Positions 9,117-16,660 of a DNA stretch of 64,000 nt are shown piece after piece; the stretch's first letter is position 1; every line of letters starts with the position of its first letter. A program made the translations under genes and the position numbers. The notes beneath the pieces are model-generated. The model did no database searches. It saw only the letters and a list, made by a program, of their open reading frames with translations, and was not told the DNA's origin. The DNA is from an uncultured Ferrimonas sp. (GTDB lineage Bacteria; Pseudomonadota; Gammaproteobacteria; Enterobacterales; Shewanellaceae), in NCBI RefSeq assembly GCF_947489035.1, contig NZ_CANLCI010000002.1, positions 214,660 through 278,659 of the forward strand. The letters run 5' to 3'.

Positions 9117-10091
9117 TTACGGCGCCAGGGTTATGCCAACCTTAGCCAGATCCCGCGCCACCACTGCCGCAGGCACCGGCATGTAGCCCTCTTTGGCGAC
9201 CACCTGCTGCCCTTGTGCCGACAGGATGTACGTTAAAAACTCCGCCACCAGCGGTTCCAACGGTCGATTGGGGTGTTTGTTGACATAGAGGTACAGGTAG
9301 CGGCTCAGGGGATAGCGACCGGCGGCGGCGTTATCTCGATTCGCTGCAATAAAGTCGCCTCCCTTGCTGGCGATCGGCACCGCCTTCACCCCCGCGGTTT
9401 GATAGCCAATGCCCGAATAGCCGATGGCGTTGATCGAGGTCGCGACCGATTGCACCACCGAGGCCGATCCCGGCTGCTCATTAACCGAAGCATTAAAGTC
9501 GCCGTTGCACAGCGCCTTTTTCTTAAAATAACCGTAGGTGCCAGAAACCGAATTGCGCCCATAAAGCTGAATGTCGCGCTGGTGCCAATTGCCGCTTAAC
9601 CCCAGTTCACCCCAACGCTGATGGCTGTCGCCACCGCATTGCTGCGTGGCGGAAAACAGCCCATCCACCTGCGCCACGGTCAGCCCAGTGATGGGGTTGT
9701 CTTTATGAACAAACACCGCTAACGCATCAATCGCCACCCGCACCGCCGTGGGCGGATAACCATGAAGCTTCACAAAGGCATCCCGTTCGTTGGGCTTCAT
9801 TTTCCGGCTCATCGGCCCAAACTGACTGGTGCCCTCAGCCAAAGCCGGTGGCGCAGTGGAGGATCCCGCCGCTTGCACTTGCGGGTTGATGTTGGGGTAA
9901 AACTGACGAAACTGCTCCGCCCATAAGGTCATGATGTTGGCCAGCGTATCTGATCCCACCGACGACAGGTTGCCCGAGACGCCACTGCGCTTTTGGTATG
10001 GCGTTAGGGTGGGATCCGCCGCGGCGTGGGCGGCCAAACTTAAGCTGCTGGCGATAAAGGCAATGGCCAGCAGCCGCGAGGCGCGTTTCAT
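9117..10091 (-). CDS. pstS: Phosphate ABC transporter substrate-binding protein PstS
   Basis: 324 residues from ATG 10091, chosen over an upstream ATG because GGGAG lies 7 nt ahead and a signal peptide ([20 protein letters not shown], cleavage after AHA) begins there. The mature protein has the PstS phosphate-binding loops: [12 protein letters not shown], a Ser-rich GSSTAPPAL turn followed by GPMSRKMK, and [13 protein letters not shown]. It captures phosphate in the periplasm and delivers it to PstC and PstA. It lies 67 bp after phoR on the same strand, so it probably belongs to phoB-phoR-pstS rather than to the pstCAB operon. I found no convincing separate Pho box in that gap. Confidence 0.95.
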   Translation of the reverse strand: MKRASRLLAIAFIASSLSLAAHAAADPTLTPYQKRSGVSGNLSSVGSDTLANIMTLWAEQFRQFYPNINPQVQAAGSSTAPPALAEGTSQFGPMSRKMKPNERDAFVKLHGYPPTAVRVAIDALAVFVHKDNPITGLTVAQVDGLFSATQQCGGDSHQRWGELGLSGNWHQRDIQLYGRNSVSGTYGYFKKKALCNGDFNASVNEQPGSASVVQSVATSINAIGYSGIGYQTAGVKAVPIASKGGDFIAANRDNAAAGRYPLSRYLYLYVNKHPNRPLEPLVAEFLTYILSAQGQQVVAKEGYMPVPAAVVARDLAKVGITLAP

Positions 10092-10158
10092 GAGGGCACT
10101 CCCGTGCTCAACTGGGGGTGAGGGAAATTTGCAGCCGCTGATGTAACCAACCACAGCG

Positions 10159-11466
10159 TTAGGCCTGCAAGGATTGTTTGGCGTGCATCACCGCCGGCAG
10201 TTCAAACCAGAAGCGGCTGCCAACCCCCAGATCCGAGTGGATCTGCAGCTGGCTATTATGGTGACTGAGCGCGTGCTTAACGATGGCCAACCCAAGGCCA
10301 CTGCCGCCGGTATCGCGAGAGCGAGCGCGATCCACCCGATAGAAGCGTTCCGTTAGCCGCGGCAGATGTTCTGGGGCGATCCCCTCGCCGCCGTCGCTAA
10401 CGCTAAAGCAAGGGCGATCGCCCTCAAGCTGCCAATGCACGGTAATGGTGGCACCGTCGTCGCTGTAGCGCACCGCATTTTGCACTAAATTGGCGCAGGC
10501 ACTGTGCAGCTGCATCTCATCACCAAACACCTGCAACTGGCTGTCCACCACAAACTGCAGCTGGTGGCGACCATTGGACAGCTCTAGCGCTTCTTGTTCA
10601 ACGCGCTGCAAGATGGCGGGCATATCCGCCTTGTGTTCAAAATCGATGTCAGTAGCCGATTCGATCCGCGACAACACCAGCAACCGATCCACCAAGCTTT
10701 TCATGCGCTGCGATTGCTCTTCCATCGCCGCATACTGCTTGGCCATCATCGAGTCCGGCTCGGCGGTCATCTGCATGATCTCAACGTAACCTTGCAATAC
10801 CGTTAATGGGGTTTTCAGTTCATGGGACACATTCGCCACAAAGTCGCGGCGCATCTCTTCCAGTTGCCGCACTCGGGTGATATCCCGGGCAATCAACAGG
10901 TGCTGGCTGTCGCCGTACGCCATGATGCGGATCTCCAAGATCCGATCGTCATTGAGTGGCGACACCAGTTCAAGGGATTCGCTGAAGTCCCGCTTATGCC
11001 AATAGCGCACAAAACGGGGGTGACGCACCAAGTTGTGGATGCGATTACCGCCATCTTTCGGCCAGCGCACCCCCAATAAGTGTTCAGCCAGATTATTGCT
11101 CCACTGGATCTGCCCTTCCGAGCCCAGCACCAAGGTGGCATCAGGCAGCGCTTCTGCGCCTTCGCGAAAGCGGGTCAGCATCCGCGCGAGGTGGGCCCGA
11201 CGACGACGGTTTTTGCCTTGCAAGCGGTAGATGCCGTTAAAGATCGGCTCCCAGCTGCCACTGCCGTGGGGCGGGGTTAGGCTGCGCTCGCGCCACAACC
11301 AGTTGGCCAAGCGCAATAGGTGGCGGTAATGCCACAACAGCAGCGCCCAAGTGGCCGCCAGCAGCATCCACGGCAGCAGATCCAGGGTCATTCCAACTAT
11401 CACGAAGGGCAGAAACCACAACAGCAATCGGATCAGCAAGCGCGAACGGGAATACTCTTCAAACAT
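10159..11466 (-). CDS. phoR: Phosphate sensor histidine kinase PhoR
   Basis: 435 residues (E. coli 431). Two hydrophobic segments at about 11-30 and 32-50 anchor it with almost no periplasmic loop, as in PhoR. A PAS-like region (about 105-200) is followed by the H box [19 protein letters not shown], with the phospho-accepting His at about 215, and by an HATPase domain with [20 protein letters not shown] and [15 protein letters not shown]. It phosphorylates PhoB when the Pst complex and PhoU report low phosphate. The 113-bp gap after phoB shows nothing notable. Confidence 0.96.
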   Translation of the reverse strand: MFEEYSRSRLLIRLLLWFLPFVIVGMTLDLLPWMLLAATWALLLWHYRHLLRLANWLWRERSLTPPHGSGSWEPIFNGIYRLQGKNRRRRAHLARMLTRFREGAEALPDATLVLGSEGQIQWSNNLAEHLLGVRWPKDGGNRIHNLVRHPRFVRYWHKRDFSESLELVSPLNDDRILEIRIMAYGDSQHLLIARDITRVRQLEEMRRDFVANVSHELKTPLTVLQGYVEIMQMTAEPDSMMAKQYAAMEEQSQRMKSLVDRLLVLSRIESATDIDFEHKADMPAILQRVEQEALELSNGRHQLQFVVDSQLQVFGDEMQLHSACANLVQNAVRYSDDGATITVHWQLEGDRPCFSVSDGGEGIAPEHLPRLTERFYRVDRARSRDTGGSGLGLAIVKHALSHHNSQLQIHSDLGVGSRFWFELPAVMHAKQSLQA

Positions 11467-11579
11467 GGATCTACTCTATCGGTTGCTTTGGCAAGGCCGT
11501 GTTCGCTGGCGTTAAGCAGTAACTTCAGCCGTCATCCCCCTAAACAGCCAGCGAATGCCGATGGCTGCCCAGGCGAGGA

Positions 11580-12269
11580 TTACACTCGGGTAGAAAAGCG
11601 GTAACCGGCACCGCGAACGGTTTGGATCAGGCGATCGTGGCCCTGATCTTGGATCGCTTTACGCAAACGGCGAATGTGCACATCGACGGTGCGGTCTTCC
11701 ACGTAAACGTTGGTGCCCCAAACGTTATCCAGCAACTGTTCGCGGCTGTAAACTCGCTCTGGGTGGGTCATAAAGAAGTGCAGTAAGCGAAACTCCGTTG
11801 GCCCCATATCCAGATTGGCTTCGTCGATGGTGACTCGGTGCGAAACCGGATCTAAGCGCAGCCCCTGCACTTCCACCGCCTCTTCTAAGCGAGTGGGTGC
11901 GGCGCGGCGCAGTACCGCCTTGATCCGCGCTACCAGCTCTTTCGGTGAGAACGGCTTGGTCATGTAATCATCGGCGCCCACTTCCAAGCCCTTCACCCGA
12001 TCTTCCTCTTCACCGCGAGCGGTTAACATGATGATTGGGATCTGCCGAGTGTGCTCATTGCTGCGTAAGGTTTTTGCCAACTGCACGCCGCTGCCGCCAG
12101 GCAGCATCCAATCCAGCAGGATCAGATCCGGGTAAGGTTCAACGACCGCGGCCAAGCCCTGATCGTAATCAGCGGCACTGGAGGTGCGAAAACCATGTTG
12201 GTCCAACACAAACGCCAGCATCTCGCGGATGGCAGACTCATCTTCAACAATCAAAATATTTGCAGTCAT
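11580..12269 (-). CDS. phoB: Phosphate response regulator PhoB
   Basis: 229 residues, the same as E. coli PhoB. The receiver has acidic E9/D10, phospho-acceptor D53 ([10 protein letters not shown]) and K105 ([10 protein letters not shown]). The OmpR-type winged helix at about 130-229 contains [20 protein letters not shown] and the recognition segment [15 protein letters not shown]. It activates promoters that carry Pho boxes, several of which lie in this window. Its own promoter carries a Pho box, so it is probably autoregulated. The ribosome site is weak (CTGAATACCGCT before ATG 12269). Confidence 0.97.
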   Translation of the reverse strand: MTANILIVEDESAIREMLAFVLDQHGFRTSSAADYDQGLAAVVEPYPDLILLDWMLPGGSGVQLAKTLRSNEHTRQIPIIMLTARGEEEDRVKGLEVGADDYMTKPFSPKELVARIKAVLRRAAPTRLEEAVEVQGLRLDPVSHRVTIDEANLDMGPTEFRLLHFFMTHPERVYSREQLLDNVWGTNVYVEDRTVDVHIRRLRKAIQDQGHDRLIQTVRGAGYRFSTRV

Positions 12270-12307
12270 AGCGGTATTCAGGGTCCAGAAGTGACGATTC
12301 GCGAATG

Positions 12308-12341
12308 ATTATCGGGCAATTAAGTGACAGTAATATGACCT
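12308..12341 (-). promoter_or_regulatory. PhoB-dependent promoter of phoB-phoR-pstS
   Basis: The minus strand reads AGGTCATATTACTGTCAC at 12324-12341, two 7-mers (5/7 and 7/7) spaced by 4 bp. After exactly 10 bp comes GATAAT (12308-12313), a 5/6 -10 box. Transcription would start near 12301, about 32 nt before the phoB ATG. The geometry is identical to that of the pstC promoter. Confidence 0.83.
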
Positions 12342-12558
12342 TAACCGCAGGGATTGTGAATTTAATAACAAATTTACCACTGGCAACCAACATTTACTCC
12401 AAACCGTTACTGCTGTTCGTTTTTTTACGGTGTAACGCAGAGTGCTTGGCCATCATTGCTGGGCAGTTACAACGCCATTATCGGTGATAAATAGCGCAAC
12501 TGTCGTCATATTTCTGTCATAAAACCAAGTGGCGGTAACGGCGGCGCCAACGCCGATC
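12342..12558. other. Intergenic stretch between the phoB promoter and the porin terminator
   Basis: The non-coding gap between phoB and the porin gene is 335 bp (12270-12604). Besides the phoB promoter it holds an AT-rich piece (12350-12500) in which I see no gene or hairpin, then the Pho-box-like repeat at 12503-12520 and the porin terminator. Both flanking genes are on the minus strand. Confidence 0.6.
12503..12520 (+). promoter_or_regulatory. Pho-box-like repeat facing no gene
   Basis: TCGTCATATTTCTGTCAT is a 7-4-7 repeat with halves matching the Pho consensus at 5/7 and 7/7. It points away from phoB, toward the 3' end of the porin gene. Ten bp downstream is GGCGGT, which is no -10 box. 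It may be a distal PhoB site or chance. Confidence 0.4.
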
Positions 12559-12584
12559 AAAAAAGGGAGCCGCAGCTCCCTTTT
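12559..12584 (-). terminator. Rho-independent terminator of the porin gene
   Basis: On the minus strand a GGGAGC/GCTCCC stem with a TGCG loop is followed by six T, 21 bp after the porin stop. The plus strand also ends in four T. Confidence 0.85.
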
Positions 12585-12604
12585 GCTTGAACCTAAGCCA
12601 AGGT

Positions 12605-13561
12605 TTAGAACTTGTGTTCTACGCCTACGCCAGCAAAAGAGCCGGACTTGCTGTTTTCGCTTTTGTTGTAAGAACGATCGGTAAAGTAACCAAACACTTT
12701 AGTCGCTTTAGCCAACTGGTAATCGGCCCCCACAGAGAAACCGTCTGCGGTGTCTTCCAGGTCGGTGTATTGCAGTTTCAGCGTCAGGGCATCCATGCCG
12801 TAGGCCGCCGACACTAAGAAGCCATCTTTGCTGTCAGCCGCAAACTGCTCTTGTTGCTGGTACAGTGCGCCTAAGGTTACCCCAGCTACTTTTGTGCCCA
12901 CGGTGGCGCGCACAATGCTGTCCAATCCGGCAACGTCACTATCGTAAGCCAGTGCCGCGTAGTAATTGGCCTTTTTGTACTTGGCATCGCCATACATCGC
13001 CGCGATAGAGAACCCATCGGTTAGCTTATCGTCAGCGCCCATCTGCTTATCCGCGCCTTCAGCAAGGTACGTAATACCCGCACTGAACAACCCCACTTTA
13101 GGGGTCAGGTAAGACAGAGTCTCCGTACCACGGTTGTCGCCTTTCAAGCCGTAGTTTTTCAAATCACCGGCGTAATCCGAGAAGATGTCTACCTTGCCTT
13201 GAGACTTTTTCAACATCGTGTCTTGACGACCCAGAGAGATCGCACCGAAATCGCCTTTTAGGCCAACAAACTGATTGCGTGGCTTGAAGTTATCGTCGCT
13301 GTCGTCGGTGTTAACTTGATACTCAATGGTGTAGAAAGCCGTTACGGACTGGCTCAGCTCCAGATCGCCTTTAATGCCCACTCGTGACGAGTTAGAGCGG
13401 ATCTCGGTTTCTGCCTCGTCCGCTTTGCTCGCTGCATCAAAGTCATTAAAAGAGGCTTCAATATTAAGCTTACCGTATACGGTCAATGGGGCAGCAGTCG
13501 CTACAGCAGGGGCAAAAACAGCAGCTAATGCAGCAGCCAAAACAGTACGCTTGGTAGACAT
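12605..13561 (-). CDS. General outer-membrane porin (gram-negative porin family), probably Pho-regulated
   Basis: 318 residues. A Sec signal peptide ends at about residue 23 (ATAAP). The mature part starts LTVYGKLNIEAS, alternates like beta strands throughout, and ends GVGVEHKF with the terminal Phe needed for outer-membrane assembly. The motif LGRQDTMLKKSQGKVDIFSDY corresponds to the L3 constriction region of trimeric 16-strand porins. It lets small solutes, possibly phosphate or phospho-compounds, into the periplasm. AAGGA lies 9 nt before the start. The promoter carries a Pho-box-like element and the gene sits between phoB and rdgC, suggesting a PhoE-like role. Substrate preference cannot be read from the sequence, so I give no symbol. 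Confidence 0.88.
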   Translation of the reverse strand: MSTKRTVLAAALAAVFAPAVATAAPLTVYGKLNIEASFNDFDAASKADEAETEIRSNSSRVGIKGDLELSQSVTAFYTIEYQVNTDDSDDNFKPRNQFVGLKGDFGAISLGRQDTMLKKSQGKVDIFSDYAGDLKNYGLKGDNRGTETLSYLTPKVGLFSAGITYLAEGADKQMGADDKLTDGFSIAAMYGDAKYKKANYYAALAYDSDVAGLDSIVRATVGTKVAGVTLGALYQQQEQFAADSKDGFLVSAAYGMDALTLKLQYTDLEDTADGFSVGADYQLAKATKVFGYFTDRSYNKSENSKSGSFAGVGVEHKF

Positions 13562-13619
13562 GATCTCATTTCCTTGTTTATTAATTTTTGCTTTCTGGGT
13601 TCCGCAGAAAACAGGGCGG

Positions 13620-13653
13620 ATAATGTCAGTGTTTTATGACACTTATATTTCAA
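13620..13653 (-). promoter_or_regulatory. Probable PhoB-dependent promoter of the porin gene
   Basis: The minus strand has TTGAAATATAAGTGTCAT (13636-13653), a 7-4-7 repeat with halves at 4/7 and 6/7 to the Pho consensus, then 10 bp, then CATTAT (13620-13625), a 4/6 -10 box. The spacing matches the pstC and phoB promoters, which makes this weaker match believable. The leader would be about 50 nt. Confidence 0.6.
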
Positions 13654-13783
13654 ACGCCCATGACATTTTTATTACATCGTTTTTTCATTGTTGTCATTAC
13701 AAAAACGCCCTTTGTTTGCGCCAAACATGGGTTTTCCCTACACTGCCGCACCAGCACTCCCTTCAATCGAATCAGGTACTCAC

Positions 13784-14698
13784 ATGTGGTTTAAAAACGC
13801 CCAACCTTACCGTCTTACCAAAGCCATCAACTGGCCGGTGGAAGAGTTAGAGCAGCAGCTTGAAGCTTATTGCTTTACCCCTGCCACCAGCCAAGAGATC
13901 AGCAAGCTGGGCTTTGTGAAGGCGCTGGGGAATAAAGCGGGGCAAAGCTTGGTGCATGCCGCGGGCGACAACCTGCTTATTGCCATCGAAAAAGAAGAGA
14001 AGATGCTGCCCGCATCGGTGATCCGCGAAGAGCTGGACGAACGCATCAGTGCGCTGGAAACCGAACAAGGCCGTCCGGCACGTAAGGCTGAAAAAGACGC
14101 CTTGAAAGAGGACATCATCGCCGTTTTGCTGCCGCGCGCATTCAGCCGCCGCAAGCAGGTACGCGCCTTGATCATGCCGAAACAGCAATTGATTTTGGTG
14201 GACTGCTCCAGCGCCAACCGCGCTGAAGAGCTGCTGTCGCTGCTGCGCCAAGCCATCGGTTCTTTGCCGGTGGCACCGTTGATGCCAAACACCCTGCCAG
14301 AAGAAGCGATGACCGATTGGGTTCGCACTGGCCGCGTTGGCAACCACTTTGAAGTGCAAGATGAAACTGAGCTAAAAAGCTTGGCCGAAGCCGGTGGCAG
14401 CGTGAAACTGAAAGATCTGCCGCTGGACAGCGACGAAGTGCGCGCTTACCTCGACAGCGGCTTGCTGGCTTCGAAGCTGGCAATGGATTGGTCGGAAAGC
14501 ATCAGTTTTGTGCTGAATTCCGATCTGTCGCTAAAGCGCTTAAAGTTTGCCGATGTGCTGCAAGAACAAAACGAAGACATCGACAAAGAAGATCTGGCCG
14601 CTCGACTGGATGCGGATTTTGCATTGATGTGCGGTGAGTTTGAAAAGATGTGGCCGAACCTGCTGGATGCCATGGGTGGCGTTGACGACACCATTTAA
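13784..14698 (+). CDS. rdgC: Recombination-associated protein RdgC
   Basis: 304 residues (E. coli 303) from ATG 13784, which has AGGTACTCAC upstream. The frame is open 32 codons further, but RdgC proteins start with MWFKNAQPYRL. Further family blocks are FVKALGNKAGQSLVHAAGD and MTDWVRTGRVGNHFEVQDE. RdgC forms a ring-shaped dimer around double-stranded DNA and limits RecA access. It is divergent from the porin gene, sharing a 222-bp intergenic region, and ends at a bidirectional terminator. It appears to be a single-gene unit. Confidence 0.96.
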   Translation: MWFKNAQPYRLTKAINWPVEELEQQLEAYCFTPATSQEISKLGFVKALGNKAGQSLVHAAGDNLLIAIEKEEKMLPASVIREELDERISALETEQGRPARKAEKDALKEDIIAVLLPRAFSRRKQVRALIMPKQQLILVDCSSANRAEELLSLLRQAIGSLPVAPLMPNTLPEEAMTDWVRTGRVGNHFEVQDETELKSLAEAGGSVKLKDLPLDSDEVRAYLDSGLLASKLAMDWSESISFVLNSDLSLKRLKFADVLQEQNEDIDKEDLAARLDADFALMCGEFEKMWPNLLDAMGGVDDTI

Positions 14699-14726
14699 GG
14701 CTGCCTAAGTCCAAGCTTAGCCCCAG

Positions 14727-14758
14727 AAAAAACGCCAGCGCATTTGCGCTGGCGTTTT
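14727..14758. terminator. Bidirectional terminator between rdgC and the M61 peptidase
   Basis: The stem CGCCAGCGCA/TGCGCTGGCG is flanked by six A on the left and TTTT on the right, so it can end transcripts from both converging genes. Confidence 0.88.
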
Positions 14759-14795
14759 CGATTGTAAAGCCGCTAACCCACAGCAACGCTATCGT

Positions 14796-16574
14796 TTACT
14801 CTGCCTCGGCGGCGGGGTTCGCTTGGGGAAACGCCGCTCCTGTCCATGCGGTAAACGCCGCCTGCTGTGCGGCAGTGGCGCCAGCTAATGGCACCAGCTT
14901 CAACTTGCCATCGGCAATTTTTGTTGGGGTTACGCTCACACTCATTAAGCTGTCGCGGCGAAACAGATCGAGCGTAACGCTTTGATTATCAGCCAATTGC
15001 GCCCACTGCTGTGGCCATGTTTTGCCATCAAAGCGCAAGCCGTTAATGGCGAGGATCTGATCCCCTGCGGTTAACCCTGCCTGCCACCCTGGGCCACCAC
15101 GCGCCACCTTGGTTAAGCGATTGTCATCGTCGATGCTTACGCCCATATCTAGGATCTGCTTGGTTGGCCATTTCATGGTTAGCCCCACCTGCGCCAACAT
15201 CGCCTCAAAGTCGAGATTAAGCGGCTGTTCAATGTGCTGTTGCCACCACATCTGGCTGTCTTTATTGGCAATTTTGTTGATCAGGGTTTGCATCTGCGAC
15301 GCGTTATACCCCACCGGGATCCGGTGTTGTTGGTACAGCCCTTGGTGTAATTGCGCTATCGATTGTCCCTGCTGCTGCAACCACAGATCCAAGGACCAGT
15401 TGGCCATGTAGCCTTCAGAGTAGATCGACACGCTGTTGTTAAAGCCGTAATCGCCACCGCGAGCAATCCAGTTATCAAAGCTGGCCTGCGCCACGGTTTG
15501 TTTCGCCACCCCTGGGCGACGGCGGTGTTCGGTGATGCGCCGGGCCACATCCGCTAAATACTCTTCGGTGGTCATGACGCCACCACGCAGTAACCACATA
15601 TTTTGCAGGTAACTGGTGCCCCCTTCCGCAAACCACAGCATATCGGTGTAGTTGTCACGCTGGTAATCGTAGGGGATCAGCCCTTGTGGCCGGTACGCTT
15701 TCACGTTCCAGGTGTGCACCAATTCGTGGGCGGCGGTGGCGATAAAGCTCAGGTAATCTTTGCGCTTAGCAAAGCTCCAACGGGGGCGCTGGATCACCGT
15801 TGAATTGAGGTGCTCGGTGGCGCCTCGCGCGCCGCTGGTGGCGTGCACAATAAACAGGTAGTAGTCGTATGGGTATTCGCCCTTAAAGTACTCACCGGCT
15901 GCGCCAGCCAACGCTTTCAGATCTGCCACCATCGCGGTGGTGTCGTAATTGCCCTCCCCCCAGATCACCAGCTCATAATCGCGCTTATCCACCTTAAAGC
16001 TGAAACTTTGGTGAATGCCGGTTTCAATCGGGCTGTCGATCAGCACATCGTAATTGGCGGCCTTAAATTGGTGCTCACCCAACCGTGGCAACCCCGAAAC
16101 CGAACGCCACGACGGCGGCACCTGTAACGACACAGTCAGTGCCTCGTCACGTTGCTTTGGGTTGTACATCAGCACCCCAGAAGCATCAAGGTATGCGTGG
16201 CTGTCGTCAATGTGGCGGCTGCGCTGCCCCAGCTCTGTGGCGGTAACCGAATAGCTGATTGTCACCGGCCCTTGGTAACCGGCGGCAACTTGCCATTGGC
16301 CCCGAGCACTTTTATGCCACGGCAACGGCTGGCCATTCGCGTCGGTGGCGGCGAAATCCCGAATGCCATCGGCCAACGGTAAGATGGTGTATTTGCCGGT
16401 GCGCCAGTTGGGCAGCTGCACCGTTAACGGCTCAACGCCGTTGTGGTTCAACACCACATTCACATCGGCGCTGTGATGCACCGGATCGTTGATGTCGATG
16501 TTGTAGTCTACTTGTGCCTGCGCCAAAGGCAGCCACAGCAGCCCCGTCAGCGTAATTAACGGGTTCAATTTCAT
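14796..16574 (-). CDS. M61-family peptidase with PDZ domain (glycyl aminopeptidase type)
   Basis: 592 residues from ATG 16574 (AAGGA 7 nt upstream); a start 11 codons earlier lacks a ribosome site. A signal peptide (MKLNPLITLTGLLWLPLAQA) sends it to the periplasm. The zinc motif HELVHTWN (HExxH, His 283 and 287) sits in a gluzincin domain after an N-terminal beta domain. A PDZ domain follows at about 470-570 (ARGGPGWQAGLTAGDQILAINGL). Characterised M61 enzymes remove N-terminal Gly or Ala, and the PDZ domain probably positions substrates. Its start is 86 bp from the divergent TPR gene. The family is secure; the substrate is not known. Confidence 0.9.
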   Translation of the reverse strand: MKLNPLITLTGLLWLPLAQAQVDYNIDINDPVHHSADVNVVLNHNGVEPLTVQLPNWRTGKYTILPLADGIRDFAATDANGQPLPWHKSARGQWQVAAGYQGPVTISYSVTATELGQRSRHIDDSHAYLDASGVLMYNPKQRDEALTVSLQVPPSWRSVSGLPRLGEHQFKAANYDVLIDSPIETGIHQSFSFKVDKRDYELVIWGEGNYDTTAMVADLKALAGAAGEYFKGEYPYDYYLFIVHATSGARGATEHLNSTVIQRPRWSFAKRKDYLSFIATAAHELVHTWNVKAYRPQGLIPYDYQRDNYTDMLWFAEGGTSYLQNMWLLRGGVMTTEEYLADVARRITEHRRRPGVAKQTVAQASFDNWIARGGDYGFNNSVSIYSEGYMANWSLDLWLQQQGQSIAQLHQGLYQQHRIPVGYNASQMQTLINKIANKDSQMWWQQHIEQPLNLDFEAMLAQVGLTMKWPTKQILDMGVSIDDDNRLTKVARGGPGWQAGLTAGDQILAINGLRFDGKTWPQQWAQLADNQSVTLDLFRRDSLMSVSVTPTKIADGKLKLVPLAGATAAQQAAFTAWTGAAFPQANPAAEAE

Positions 16575-16660
16575 AGCGAATCCTTTCCGAAATGTTGTTG
16601 TTATCATGTTGTCTCGCTGGCAGTATACAAGCTCTTTACTTCGTTTGATTAGGGTCTCCT

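Noticed and set aside
10092..10158. Separate Pho box for pstS in the phoR-pstS gap
   Set aside because: The best candidate has only one half-site of 5/7 and a second half with almost no match.
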